From: Citrobacter arsenatis
GTDB lineage: Bacteria; Pseudomonadota; Gammaproteobacteria; Enterobacterales; Enterobacteriaceae
Length of the DNA stretch: 64,000 nucleotides
Direction: 5' to 3'
Assembly: GCF_004353845.1 (NCBI RefSeq)
Contig: NZ_CP037864.1
Coordinates: 5,146,001-5,210,000, forward strand
The translations under genes and the position numbers were made by a program. Of the stretch, positions 8,813-17,904 are shown piece by piece. The first letter of the stretch is position 1, and the number at the start of each line of letters is the position of its first letter. Below the pieces are notes generated by a model. The model had not been told where the DNA came from. It did no database searches and was given only the letters and a program-made list of their open reading frames with translations.

Positions 8813-9739
8813 TTAGTCGGAAAATGCCGTTAGCTCATCAATTGAAAGCCCGGTAATCATGAGCACCAGTTCACGATCGATCCCCTTCTCAAGCATGGCA
8901 TGGGCTATCCGCAATGCTTCGTCTTTTTTACCTTCGAGCTTGCCTTCCAGTTTGCCTTCTAGCAGCCCCGTTCTTCGCCCCGACTCACGTAAGCATTCTG
9001 CAATCGTCATTAATCTCTCCTTATGTTGGGGAACGCGCAGAGCAACCTCTCGAATAAACGTCTCAAAACGCGGTGCGCTGCCAGACTGCACCAGGTAATT
9101 AAATAGCGTTTCTACCTGACTGTCATTAGCGTGTCCCTTAATCAGCAGCGCAACCAGGTTATCGACCAGCACCATTAAATCGCGCTCGCGTATATGCTTC
9201 TGGACAAGTTCCAGTAGCGCCACTCGCCGGTGCTGCATAATCTCATCATCGGACACCACCGTGATGTCGACCAGCGGGAAGGCCGCGCCATATAGCCGCC
9301 GCGCAATTTCTGGATCATCAAATTCATCCAGCCAACACAGTGAAAAAGGGTACGGGCTGGCGACGCCATGATAAAAAAGGATCGGAACCACCAGCGGCAG
9401 CGTTTTGTGGCCGGCATCAAGGTGATTCTGCATCGCGGTAATGGCGTAACGCATCATTCGAAATGCCATATGAGCATCCGGTGAACTCTGGTGTTCAATC
9501 AACGCGTAGATATAACCTTTACCGGTTCTCGTTTTTAGCGACCACAGAACATCGGAATAACTGGCTCGCAGGTCTTCCTCAATAAAACTCCCTGGCTCCA
9601 GCTTCAATGTGTTCAGATCGCAAAGTTCACGTAATGGTCCGGGGAGATAGGTATCAAGAAAATCCCGTGCCGTTTCTGGATGACTTAAGAACTTTTTAAA
9701 TACCGCATCATGCGGCGTAGATGTTGTTGGTTTTTTCAT
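8813..9739 (-). CDS. Rpn-family recombination-promoting nuclease (YhgA-like, PD-(D/E)XK)
   Basis: 308 residues. The opening HDAVFKKFLSHPETARDFLDTYLP is the hallmark of the Rpn/YhgA 'putative transposase' family. Candidate nuclease residues are Asp63 in SDVLW and Glu82-x-Gln84 in IEHQS, fitting a PD-(D/E)XK core with Gln replacing Lys. Near the C-terminus EGKL units repeat (GLLEGKLEGKLEGK), encoded by near-identical 12-bp direct repeats around 8930-8965. RpnA of E. coli is a Ca-stimulated DNA endonuclease that promotes RecA-independent recombination. It sits alone between nlpA and the dga operon and is probably an accessory insertion. Confidence 0.87.
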   Translation of the reverse strand: MKKPTTSTPHDAVFKKFLSHPETARDFLDTYLPGPLRELCDLNTLKLEPGSFIEEDLRASYSDVLWSLKTRTGKGYIYALIEHQSSPDAHMAFRMMRYAITAMQNHLDAGHKTLPLVVPILFYHGVASPYPFSLCWLDEFDDPEIARRLYGAAFPLVDITVVSDDEIMQHRRVALLELVQKHIRERDLMVLVDNLVALLIKGHANDSQVETLFNYLVQSGSAPRFETFIREVALRVPQHKERLMTIAECLRESGRRTGLLEGKLEGKLEGKKDEALRIAHAMLEKGIDRELVLMITGLSIDELTAFSD

Positions 9740-9885
9740 GGCGGTCCGTCACCAGATGAACAAGATGACGAAACCTTACTCGCCAGTCGCACACTCAACA
9801 TCAGGGAACTTTTCTATCTGCGAGGCGCTTTGGTGGATAAATACATACTTCTGCAATGTATTCATTTTCAGGGAATGGCGTTCGC

Positions 9886-9925
9886 AAAAATGCCCGGTAA
9901 GGATTAACACCTCCGGGCATTTTTT
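9886..9925. terminator. Bidirectional terminator downstream of dgaF
   Basis: AAAAATGCCCGG and CCGGGCATTTTTT flank a loop, giving an A-tract before and a T-tract after the stem. On the minus strand it sits 25 bases after the dgaF stop and ends the dga operon. Confidence 0.75.
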
Positions 9926-9949
9926 ATGCGCCATCCAACGATGGCGACA

Positions 9950-10693
9950 TCACACCAGGGTTTTGACTATTTCCATCAACCTGACCACATCTGCAGGCCG
10001 GGTATTGCCGGTCTGTGGGTCGATAATCGAGCTGTAAATATGCGGCATGACGCGCGGTACCCCCGCTTCCAGACAGGATTGCAGGATAACGCCGAAGTTA
10101 TCGAGATCGATACCGCCGGTCGGTTCAATCAGCGTCATGCCGTTTCGTGCCGCTGTCGTCGCCAGCGCGTACAGCTCAGGCAGCGACTGCTCACCGCCCA
10201 TCGGGAAGAACTTCGCCGCGTGAGCCCCGGAATCGAGCATCATACGCACTGCTGCATCGCAGGAAACGCGGGCTGGCGTGCCCTGGCTGCTGCTGACGCC
10301 GGTCGAGATCAACACCTCCCCCGGCGTGCCTGTGGGACTGACTAGCGCGTTGATATGGGTCTGTTCACCGCCCGTTGCCGCCAGGGCGCCTGCCGCAAAC
10401 CCGCAGCCGGTAAAGGTCTGGTTGACGTGTGCCGGATGGACCTGTGAGGCAATCATCGCCGCTTTGTAATACTGCGCCGGGTCTCCCGCCCCCAACCCTA
10501 CAGAAATCGACGGCACATCAACCATCCAGCGTTTCACTTCCCGAACGCCTTCTTCAACCGAGGAAAACTGCGCAGAAAGAATGCCGATTACCGCATGGCC
10601 TTCGGCAGCATCATAGATTTCTCGCGCATTGGCGATATCCTTCGCCAGCACGTTAATGGCGACTTTATTACGATAAAAATTAATCTGCTGCAT
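9950..10693 (-). CDS. dgaF: DgaF, 2-keto-3-deoxy-6-phosphogluconate (KDGP) aldolase
   Basis: 247 residues. It resembles the KDGP aldolase family found with D-glucosaminate-6-phosphate ammonia-lyases rather than the Eda type. The reaction splits KDGP into pyruvate and glyceraldehyde-3-phosphate, the last step of D-glucosaminate breakdown. The ATG at 10693 sits ten bases after AAAGGAG; an in-frame TTG at 10702 is only two bases from it. The gene overlaps the end of dgaE, so the two are translationally coupled, and it is the last gene of the dga operon. Confidence 0.87.
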   Translation of the reverse strand: MQQINFYRNKVAINVLAKDIANAREIYDAAEGHAVIGILSAQFSSVEEGVREVKRWMVDVPSISVGLGAGDPAQYYKAAMIASQVHPAHVNQTFTGCGFAAGALAATGGEQTHINALVSPTGTPGEVLISTGVSSSQGTPARVSCDAAVRMMLDSGAHAAKFFPMGGEQSLPELYALATTAARNGMTLIEPTGGIDLDNFGVILQSCLEAGVPRVMPHIYSSIIDPQTGNTRPADVVRLMEIVKTLV

Positions 10694-11789
10694 GATCTGC
10701 AATCTCCTTTAATCGGGCCACGATCAGCGCCATTTCCCCTTCTGCGACCGTACGCGGGTCAAGGCTAAAAACGCCCTGATGAAGGTTGTAACGGCGAGCG
10801 TAAATCGCGATTTCACCCTCTCGCAGTTGCGCTTCTACGGCGTAAGCATCCATCCCCAGCGCCTGCGCATTCACCCGAATACGAATCCGCCAGATGGCGC
10901 GCCCGGCCTCATCCTGCTCGATATCCGCATCCAGACCACGAATCTCTGAAATAGCCTGCGCCACGGGCAGGAGCTCTTCGGCGGTGACCACGGTTTGTCC
11001 CTGATGGTAGTTTTCCAGGGCATACACCAGCCCAACCATATTCTCTTTGCCGATTTTCATCGCCCGGGCAATTCCGTGATGCTGAGCCTTACAGGCCGCA
11101 ATCCACTGTTTCTTCCCGGTGATAAATCCGGAGGTCGGTGCGTTAAAAGCTTTTGCCCCGCTGTAGACCACCATATCCGCCCCGCTTGCTACCCAGGCGT
11201 GTAAATCTTCCTCGGCGGCGGCATCGACAATCAGCGGCAGGTTGTGAACCTGCGCGACCTGCACAAAATCCGCAATGCTCAACATGCCTTTCTGCACGCA
11301 GTGGTGCGATTTCACGTACAGCAGCGCGGCAGTGTTGTAGGTAATCGCGCTCTCCAGTTGCCAGCGGGCCGCCAGATTACTTGAGCCGACCTCCACCACC
11401 CGCCCGCCACCCAAACGGATGGCACTGGTGATGGGCGCACCATAGTCCACGTTATGCCCGCGCAGCATCACCACTTCATTGGCCATACCTGCGCTGTCCG
11501 GCATCAGCGTGACTCTTGCCTGGTCACCGCGGGTAATGGCGGCGGCAACGGCGATGGCAATACCCGCCGACGCACAGGACGTGACATAGCTGTCTTCGGC
11601 GCCGGTGTAGCGGGAAACCAGTTCTCCGGTTCTGTCCACCAGCCGATCAATTTCAACAAAGGCAGAGGCTGCCCGCGCGGTGGCTTGCATCACGTCCGGC
11701 GCCACGCTGGAAACACCCAAAATCGTCATCTTGCCGCAAGCGTTAATGACCTGTTTTAGTCCCAACTGTTGATAGATATTCTGCGTCAT
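10680..11789 (-). CDS. dgaE: DgaE, D-glucosaminate-6-phosphate ammonia-lyase
   Basis: 369 residues, SelA-like fold-type I PLP enzyme. The Schiff-base lysine is probably Lys213 in YSGAKAFNAP, and Asp189 in LIVDAAAE would contact the PLP ring nitrogen. In Salmonella DgaE converts D-glucosaminate-6-phosphate to KDGP plus ammonia. It starts 3 bp after dgaD and overlaps dgaF. Other SelA-like lyases are possible in principle, but the PTS and aldolase neighbours fit only this pathway. Confidence 0.88.
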   Translation of the reverse strand: MTQNIYQQLGLKQVINACGKMTILGVSSVAPDVMQATARAASAFVEIDRLVDRTGELVSRYTGAEDSYVTSCASAGIAIAVAAAITRGDQARVTLMPDSAGMANEVVMLRGHNVDYGAPITSAIRLGGGRVVEVGSSNLAARWQLESAITYNTAALLYVKSHHCVQKGMLSIADFVQVAQVHNLPLIVDAAAEEDLHAWVASGADMVVYSGAKAFNAPTSGFITGKKQWIAACKAQHHGIARAMKIGKENMVGLVYALENYHQGQTVVTAEELLPVAQAISEIRGLDADIEQDEAGRAIWRIRIRVNAQALGMDAYAVEAQLREGEIAIYARRYNLHQGVFSLDPRTVAEGEMALIVARLKEIADHAAD

Positions 11790-11792
11790 GGC

Positions 11793-12653
11793 TTACAGCA
11801 CTCCCAGCAGCGAACAGACCACGCTGAGCGCGACAATCGACAGCAAAATCGTGGTGTAACGCGGACCTTTCTTCACAAGGTAGAAGTAAATGGCAAACAC
11901 CGCCGCCAGCGGCAACAGACCGGGTGCGATCGAGTCGAGGATTTGCTGAACTACCACTTCAGAGCCTTTCAGGGCGCTGAGTTTTAACGGCGTGGTGATC
12001 TTGACGTAGCTTGCAGAAAGCGCGCCCATCATGATCAAGCCCAGCACGTTTGCGCCGTAGATAAGCTCTTTAATTCGCCCTCCCTGCAGCAGGCCGATAA
12101 TCGAGTCGCGCCCCAGCGTATAGCCTTTGTGAACCATGCCGTAGCTGATTGCCAGCGTAATGGCTGGATAGAGGATTAATGGCACAATTCCGCCCATCGC
12201 GCTGCCATTGGCGGCGAACGGGATGAAAATAGCAATTAACAGTGGCATCACGGCGGCCCAGATGATGGAGTCCCCCATCCCGGCCAGCGGTCCCATCAGC
12301 CCAGTTTTAATCCCGGTGATGGAGGCATCGCTGATCGGCTCGCCGCGAGTTTTCTGCTCCTCCATCGCAATGGAGATCCCCTGAATCACCGCCCCAAAGG
12401 TCTGCTCTGAGTTGAAGAAGTTCAGATGGCGTTTCAGCGCTTCCACCTGCTCCTCTTTTTGCGGGTAGAGTTTTTTGATGATCGGCGTCATCGAGGCACA
12501 GAAAATCAGGCTTTGTAAACGCTCATAGGAGCTGGAAACTTCCGCGCCCAGCCAGTAGATAAACCAGGCCTTGGTGATGTCTGCTTTGGTCAGCGTACCG
12601 CTTTCACGCGCGCGCTCCACCAGTTCGTGCTGCATTACGTCGCTGCTCATCAT
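11793..12653 (-). CDS. dgaD: DgaD, mannose-family PTS EIID component
   Basis: 286 residues of the EIID-Man family. The soluble N-terminal part (LTKADITKAWFIYWLGAEVSSSYERLQ) is followed by a membrane domain ending in a YLVKKGPRYTT loop and a last helix. With DgaC it forms the membrane channel that takes up D-glucosaminate with phosphorylation. ATGATG overlaps the dgaC stop (GGAGCAGC upstream), so translation is coupled. Confidence 0.9.
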   Translation of the reverse strand: MMSSDVMQHELVERARESGTLTKADITKAWFIYWLGAEVSSSYERLQSLIFCASMTPIIKKLYPQKEEQVEALKRHLNFFNSEQTFGAVIQGISIAMEEQKTRGEPISDASITGIKTGLMGPLAGMGDSIIWAAVMPLLIAIFIPFAANGSAMGGIVPLILYPAITLAISYGMVHKGYTLGRDSIIGLLQGGRIKELIYGANVLGLIMMGALSASYVKITTPLKLSALKGSEVVVQQILDSIAPGLLPLAAVFAIYFYLVKKGPRYTTILLSIVALSVVCSLLGVL

Positions 12654-13399
12654 GCTGCTCCTTCATTTTTCGCCAGACCTTTAATCAGGAAGGCCACGCA
12701 GGTACCAAAGATTGCCATCGCCATGATGTCCACCTTCAGGTACAGCACCGCAAAGAAACCGCCGATAAACCACGGCAGCAGGCTCTTTTTACCGATCACC
12801 ATAATGGTGATGGCGAAGCCCAGCGCTGGCAGAATACCGCCCATAATTTCAAAGGAGTGTGTCAGCCAGTGCGGCATCAGCTTCAGGAAACTTTCTACTA
12901 CGTCCTGACCAAAATAGTTGGCGGCAAAGACCACCGGGAAACGCAGAACCAGACCGAGCAACGCTGGGTAGAGGAACGCACAGCGCATAATGCCCGCCAT
13001 GTTTGCCGTTTCCGCATGCTTGTCAGCCATATGCACCCACGCGGCGTTTAACGTGCGGCGTAACTGGTCGAGGAACACGCCGATGACGCCAAACGGGATC
13101 GCCAGTGCAATAGCCAGGTTCGGGTCCATGCCGGCCTTCACGGCGATAGGAATTGAAATACAGGCAGCCAGTGCCGGATCCGACGGGACGTTACCGCCCG
13201 GCGTGGAGGTCACGCCAAGATAAACCAGCTGCATACCTGCACCGATGATCATCGCCGTTTCCATGTTGCCCAACAGCAGGCCAACGAATACGGCAATCAC
13301 GACGGGTTGTAGCAGCATGGCGGAGAAGGTGTAGCCAAGACGTAATCGGGCAAACCAGTAATACAACCCCATCAGGCTTGCAAAGACTAAAGTATCCAT
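12650..13399 (-). CDS. dgaC: DgaC, mannose-family PTS EIIC component
   Basis: 249 residues from the ATG at 13399, which has AGGG nine bases upstream; a TTG at 13420 would add seven residues. It is a polytopic EIIC-Man/Sor protein; the TPGGNVPSDPALAA stretch is the conserved family loop. It pairs with DgaD as the D-glucosaminate permease. It overlaps dgaD by four bases (ATGA). Confidence 0.9.
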   Translation of the reverse strand: MDTLVFASLMGLYYWFARLRLGYTFSAMLLQPVVIAVFVGLLLGNMETAMIIGAGMQLVYLGVTSTPGGNVPSDPALAACISIPIAVKAGMDPNLAIALAIPFGVIGVFLDQLRRTLNAAWVHMADKHAETANMAGIMRCAFLYPALLGLVLRFPVVFAANYFGQDVVESFLKLMPHWLTHSFEIMGGILPALGFAITIMVIGKKSLLPWFIGGFFAVLYLKVDIMAMAIFGTCVAFLIKGLAKNEGAA

Positions 13400-13424
13400 A
13401 ATTAAGTACCCTGTTATCAAAGGA

Positions 13425-13910
13425 TTAGAATTTTTTCAGGATATCGTCCAGCGACTGTGGCTTATCTTCCGGGATAGTCTGGAAGAACACCTGAATCCCA
13501 CGATTTTTCAGGTCGCTCAGAATGCCGACGTCTTTTTCATCCAGCGTAATGTTCTGGAATACTGCTTTGCGATTTGGCCCACCGCCCAGCCCACCGACCT
13601 GAATAGTGGTGACATCAAAACCCAACTGGACCGCTTCCTGAACCGCCGCCAGAGAAGGGAACAGCACCAACACTTTGCCGTCACCAAGCTGGTTTTCTTT
13701 CCAGGCTGCCGCAAAACTCTGGTTACCGAAACAATCCACTTTGATGTTCGGCGGCGCAGCCATCAGGTAGATGTTTTTCATAAACGGATCGGCATCCAGC
13801 TCATCGCTGACCACCGCAATCCGGTTTGCCTGAGATTGTCCAACCCATTTGGTCACCACTTGTCCATGAATCAGACGGCTATCGATACGACATAAGACGA
13901 TGTTTGCCAT
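13425..13910 (-). CDS. dgaB: DgaB, mannose-family PTS EIIB component
   Basis: 161 residues, the usual length of a free EIIB-Man/Sor domain. RIDSRLIHGQVVTKW carries the phosphoryl-accepting His15 between EIIA and the sugar acid. AAGGA lies upstream of the ATG. It is the second gene of the dga operon, 12 bp after dgaA. Confidence 0.9.
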   Translation of the reverse strand: MANIVLCRIDSRLIHGQVVTKWVGQSQANRIAVVSDELDADPFMKNIYLMAAPPNIKVDCFGNQSFAAAWKENQLGDGKVLVLFPSLAAVQEAVQLGFDVTTIQVGGLGGGPNRKAVFQNITLDEKDVGILSDLKNRGIQVFFQTIPEDKPQSLDDILKKF

Positions 13911-13922
13911 GATGTTTATTCC

Positions 13923-14348
13923 TTATTGTGATTGTTGTAATTGACGTACGTGGGCAACAACGTCCAGGCAACTGCTACGCCCGGCCTCGACCAGATCGGC
14001 CACGCAGGTGGTCAGTTGGCCATGCTCGCGTTTGTCGAGCGCCTCCAGTAACAGCGAGGCGTTGAGCCCGGAAATCACTGCCACCGGGTAATCGGCGCTC
14101 AGCCGTGCCGCCACGTTAGACGTGGTGCCGCCAATAAAATCGGTCAGGATCAGTGAGCCTTCCGGCATAGCTTTCACTACGGCTTCAACGCGCTGATAAA
14201 ACTCGCCGAGCGTATCAACGGGCATTAGCGCAATTTCCGTCACGCCTTTGATTTCGCCCATCACCATGCGTAGGCTGTTGCAAAGCTGTTGCCCCCAGCC
14301 GCCATGGGTCAGCAGCAGGATCTGGGGCAAGGATTCAGTGGTAGTCAA
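13923..14348 (-). CDS. dgaA: DgaA, mannose-family PTS EIIA component (TTG start)
   Basis: 141 residues, EIIA-Man family. LLLTHGGWGQQL places the phosphorylated His15, which receives phosphate from HPr and passes it to DgaB. The start appears to be TTG (14346-14348): a perfect AGGAGG lies five bases upstream (14354-14359) and no in-frame ATG is available nearby. It is the first gene of the operon, directly downstream of a -24/-12 promoter. Confidence 0.87.
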   Translation of the reverse strand: MTTTESLPQILLLTHGGWGQQLCNSLRMVMGEIKGVTEIALMPVDTLGEFYQRVEAVVKAMPEGSLILTDFIGGTTSNVAARLSADYPVAVISGLNASLLLEALDKREHGQLTTCVADLVEAGRSSCLDVVAHVRQLQQSQ

Positions 14349-14353
14349 AATGG

Positions 14354-14359
14354 CCTCCT
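14354..14359 (-). promoter_or_regulatory. Perfect Shine-Dalgarno that sets the dgaA TTG start
   Basis: AGGAGG on the minus strand, five bases before TTG. It compensates for the weak start codon and decides the start choice. Confidence 0.75.
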
Positions 14360-14389
14360 GGCTCGATTACATAGACATAGGTAAACAGA

Positions 14390-14404
14390 GCAAAGGCTGT
14401 GCCA
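14390..14404 (-). promoter_or_regulatory. Sigma-54 (-24/-12) promoter of the dga operon
   Basis: TGGCAC-N5-TTGC on the minus strand, with GG and GC elements exactly 12 bp apart, 42 bp upstream of the dgaA start. It matches the requirement of the adjacent activator DgaR, which has the sigma-54-contacting GAFTGA motif. The space between here and the dgaR stop (14405-14468) is where an upstream activator site would be expected, though it is short. Confidence 0.82.
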
Positions 14405-14436
14405 GAATTTGTGTCACGCGGGGGAGTCGTGGGTAT

Positions 14437-14459
14437 TGGCGGGGCGCAAAGCCCCACCA
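14437..14459 (-). terminator. Possible dgaR terminator hairpin
   Basis: GGGGC-TTTGC-GCCCC with flanking TGG/CCA pairs on the minus strand, ten bases after the dgaR stop. No T-tract follows, so it might instead be part of the regulatory region upstream of the sigma-54 promoter. Confidence 0.4.
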
Positions 14460-14468
14460 GACAAGGGA

Positions 14469-17267
14469 TTAGCTATACAGCAATTCGTAGATATAAAAAT
14501 ATTCCGCGTCCGATAAGCGAATGGCATAGGCCTCTTCGATCGGCAGGAAAGCCGATTTAATGACACTAAACGCGCGAACATCCAGATCCGGTTTGTTCTC
14601 CAGCGCCATCTGTAACGGTTTGCGGTTAATCACGATACGCTCAACCATACAGCAGCAGTGGATCAGGAAGCGCAGTGTCACCTGACGGCTCGGTTTGAGC
14701 GAAAGCGCGGTGGTCAGATGATTCAACACACCTTCCATCTCTTTCAGAATACGCTGCGGGTTGAGCACCGAAATATGGTTAATGATGCTCTCCATGGTCA
14801 ACGCGCTGATAAAGCGCATCGCGCTGCGCTCCATCTGCAGACGACGTTCGCTACTGGAGAGATCTGGCGTCAACAGGCTGAGCACCAGTTCAGGGCCTTG
14901 CTCAGAGAACAGCTCCTCGAGCGAGATAAACGGAATATCCGGCAGTCCCGGCTGGAAAGTACCCACGATGCCCGCCAGACGTTCACTGGCGTTAATCGCC
15001 TGCTGAACGCGCTCCAGGCTGCGAACTTCGTTGTAATCGAGGATCACCATCCGTGTGTCCTGCGACATCAGCTCGCCAAAGCTCTCTTCCAGCACCTTTT
15101 TGATTTTTTCTGCTGTTCCCATTCCTGTGATGCAGGAGATAACCAGCACTTTACCGCTGTTTTCCTGCTGCGGTGTACAGAGCTGACAGGGAATATTTTT
15201 GCTCTGCATCAACGCCGCCAGCTGCGGCAAGTCGCTGGTTTCATAGCTTAAATCCAGCCCAATCTCCAGCAGGCTGGTGAGCGTAATATTGGGCATCAGC
15301 AGAACGTCTATCTGAAATAATTTGCTGATCGTACTGCCAAAATGGACCAGCGAGCCAATATCCACCATCAGGATTAATCGGCGATATTGCCGGGTCTGGA
15401 TCATCTGCGTCAGGGCTTCCAGCGTGTCATGCACCGACTGCTCGAAAGGCATATCGATAGCGCTGAACACCTCGCGCTCCAGCACGCGATTCACGTACTG
15501 CGCCTGGCTTGTGGCGGTCGTCGCGCCGTGGGCAATCAGAATCACCCCGCAGTCCGGACTGGCGTCAATCCGTTGGCGGTAATGGCGGCACTCTTTGAGG
15601 AACAAGCACAGCCAGACCACTTCCGTTGCCGGGCACTGAATATGCAGCAGTTCATTGATTTTTCGGCATAACAGCGTGGCGTTTTCGTATTCGTCTTTAC
15701 AGCGATCGAGGATCAGGCTGGAAGAATAAAGTTGTGGAATAAGGCCGCGCTGCACATAGCCAATCAGTGCCAGGAAGTGTTTACGCAGCGGGTTAACCAG
15801 ATTTTCCGGCAGCGTGAAACCAAGCACCTGCTCAACGCAACCGATCAGCAGTGTGACTCGCTCTTCAATCTGATCGCCATAGCGCGGGGGATGCGCCACG
15901 CTGTCGCGGCTATAGAGACCATATTCAAAAATCGAGCTGAGTTTGTTTTTGAGGATTGCCAGCGTTTCGGCGGGCGGCACGTTGCTGTTACGCAGGTTGA
16001 TATATTCCCGGGTCAGGAAACTGTAAAAGAGATCGCTCTCTTCAATTTCAGCTCCGGTGGCCAGCGAATTTTTCAGCGCGGGCAGCGTGCGGGCATCAAT
16101 ACTCAGGTGCTCTTTGCCTTCGAACAGCGCCCCAACCAGCAGACGTTGTTCCGGCGTGGCGTTAAAGGGGATCTCGGTCAGACGTTTATCCAGCTGTAGC
16201 GTATCGCTATGCTCTGTCATTCCCGAGGCCCAGGCCTGGGCGCAGAGAAACTGAATATCGCTTTTGAGCTGACCAATATTGCCTTCCAGCGGCTTGTTCA
16301 GCAGCCAGAGCAGCAGGGTGCGGTCGATGCTTATCGTACGCTCGATTTTTCGGCTCTCACGCTGTAAGAAGCCAACGATCAGTTCAACCTGCTCTTCTAC
16401 CGAACGCTGGCGGATGCCAGGGAGATCGATACACACCTGAATACGGCGCTGGAACGTGCGCAGCAACGCCGAACTTACCGGTTCGGTGGTCGCACATATC
16501 AGGCGAACCGAGATTGAACGCGCCACGGCGCTTGAACCCAGCGGCCGGTATTCGCCTTTGTCGAGAATAGAAAACAGCTTTTCCTGACCTTCATACGGCA
16601 GGCGATGCACTTCATCGAGCAGCAGATAGCCGCCGTCGGCCTGCTCGACCAGGCCGGGTTTATTTTCGTTTGCGCCGGTAAACGCCCCCTGTCGATGACC
16701 AAACAGGTGTGAAGAGAGCAACTCCGGATTATGCGCGTATTCCGCACAGTTGAAATAGACCAGCGGTGGAGGCGTTCCCGCTGCGCGTTCGCAGGCGAAA
16801 CGGTGCATCAGTTCGGCAAAGAATGTTTTACCCACGCCGGAGGGACCGGTCAGCAGAACATGCAGCCCGTGGGGATACAGCACCGCCGCGCGGCCTTTTT
16901 CCACGGCATCGCGCAGGCTACGATCGTAACCAATCAGGCCGAAAAAGGGATCGTCTGTCGCCTGGTTTTCCTGCACAGGCAACAGGTCGGCAACGGTTTG
17001 CACTTCACGCTCGGACTCATCCAGTTTGCGCCCCAGCAGCGTTTCAATCGCCTGACGATGCAGAAAGAATACCGGGCGCCCGCGGCTTTTAATCGCCAGG
17101 CCGTCGTTCCAGAGCTGATTGAGATCTTTACTGACCGAGTTGCGCGCCAGCCCGAGGTTAAAGCCGATGGCCTCAGCCGTGAACCCCGTTTCCTGCGCCA
17201 GATGGGCAAGATTCAGTCCTCGCGTCAGCCGTTCCAGCTCTCCCAGTATTATCTCAATCCGTCTCAT
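14469..17267 (-). CDS. dgaR: DgaR, LevR-type sigma-54 activator with PTS regulation domains
   Basis: 932 residues. Order: N-terminal HTH (about 15-60), AAA+ sigma-54 domain with Walker A GPSGVGKT (141-148), GAFTGA (194-199) and Walker B LLLDEV (215-220), then PRD regions, an EIIA-Man-like domain opened by GVILIAHGA, an EIIB-like domain opened by VLVISCITGMG, and a final PRD. This is the LevR layout, in which PTS components phosphorylate PRD histidines to report substrate flux. It would drive the -24/-12 promoter just downstream of it. In Salmonella the matching gene activates dgaABCDEF. Confidence 0.9.
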   Translation of the reverse strand: MRRIEIILGELERLTRGLNLAHLAQETGFTAEAIGFNLGLARNSVSKDLNQLWNDGLAIKSRGRPVFFLHRQAIETLLGRKLDESEREVQTVADLLPVQENQATDDPFFGLIGYDRSLRDAVEKGRAAVLYPHGLHVLLTGPSGVGKTFFAELMHRFACERAAGTPPPLVYFNCAEYAHNPELLSSHLFGHRQGAFTGANENKPGLVEQADGGYLLLDEVHRLPYEGQEKLFSILDKGEYRPLGSSAVARSISVRLICATTEPVSSALLRTFQRRIQVCIDLPGIRQRSVEEQVELIVGFLQRESRKIERTISIDRTLLLWLLNKPLEGNIGQLKSDIQFLCAQAWASGMTEHSDTLQLDKRLTEIPFNATPEQRLLVGALFEGKEHLSIDARTLPALKNSLATGAEIEESDLFYSFLTREYINLRNSNVPPAETLAILKNKLSSIFEYGLYSRDSVAHPPRYGDQIEERVTLLIGCVEQVLGFTLPENLVNPLRKHFLALIGYVQRGLIPQLYSSSLILDRCKDEYENATLLCRKINELLHIQCPATEVVWLCLFLKECRHYRQRIDASPDCGVILIAHGATTATSQAQYVNRVLEREVFSAIDMPFEQSVHDTLEALTQMIQTRQYRRLILMVDIGSLVHFGSTISKLFQIDVLLMPNITLTSLLEIGLDLSYETSDLPQLAALMQSKNIPCQLCTPQQENSGKVLVISCITGMGTAEKIKKVLEESFGELMSQDTRMVILDYNEVRSLERVQQAINASERLAGIVGTFQPGLPDIPFISLEELFSEQGPELVLSLLTPDLSSSERRLQMERSAMRFISALTMESIINHISVLNPQRILKEMEGVLNHLTTALSLKPSRQVTLRFLIHCCCMVERIVINRKPLQMALENKPDLDVRAFSVIKSAFLPIEEAYAIRLSDAEYFYIYELLYS

Positions 17268-17357
17268 CTCTCTACCGCTTAAGAAATAAATGATTGTTCA
17301 GAACATACACTATTCTGCTGCGCAAGAAAGTGAGGCGGCGTCCAGACCTTCCGGTCA

Positions 17358-17774
17358 TCAAAACGTTTTTGACAAATAATGGCGCGCGGAACCGGTTTCC
17401 GGAAAGTTATCGAGGGTCATTTGCAACTGATAACCGTTTTTCTGATAAAACGGCAGCGCCTGGAAGCTCATGGTATCCACCAGCGCATGCAGGCATCCTC
17501 TCTCACGCGCCGTCTGTTCTGCGGCCTGCATCAATTTTGTGCCGTAACCGCCTTTACGCAGCGAGTCATGCATCCACAGGAAATCAATGCACAACCATTC
17601 ACCTTTGATTTTGCCGATCAGCCCGCCCACAATTTCATTGCGTTCATCGCGCCAGTACACCGCCAGGTCGCCAAAATTGGTGGTTCTCAGAAACTGGCGA
17701 TTGTAAGCGCGTAGTCCGGCAAGCAGGGCATTTTGATCGTCTTCGGTAATCGTATCTGTAATCTGTATTTGCAT
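17358..17774 (-). CDS. GNAT-family N-acetyltransferase
   Basis: 138 residues. The central GNAT segment IDFLWMHDSLRKGGYGTKLMQAAEQTARERG carries the acetyl-CoA loop (R-K-G-G-Y-G-T), followed by LPFYQKNGYQ, the classic GNAT end. GGAGGA lies before the ATG. It stands alone between dgaR and yicS. The substrate is unknown; a small-molecule acetylase is the general expectation. Confidence 0.82.
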   Translation of the reverse strand: MQIQITDTITEDDQNALLAGLRAYNRQFLRTTNFGDLAVYWRDERNEIVGGLIGKIKGEWLCIDFLWMHDSLRKGGYGTKLMQAAEQTARERGCLHALVDTMSFQALPFYQKNGYQLQMTLDNFPETGSARHYLSKTF

Positions 17775-17904
17775 CCTATCCTCCTGAAATAACTACGACT
17801 TCTGGCTGATTTATTTTTAGACATTAACACAGGGTGATGAGTGAGTCGTATGCCGTCTACACTTACTCTTGAGATGATGCGCATAGACAACAAGGATTAT
17901 TATC

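Noticed and set aside
8813..9739. Insertion-sequence transposase
   Set aside because: The Rpn/YhgA family is often labelled putative transposase, but there are no inverted ends or target duplication; a stand-alone nuclease is the better call.
14658..15251. Plus-strand frame of about 197 codons within dgaR
   Set aside because: Antisense to the PTS-domain part of DgaR, with no ribosome site or family match.
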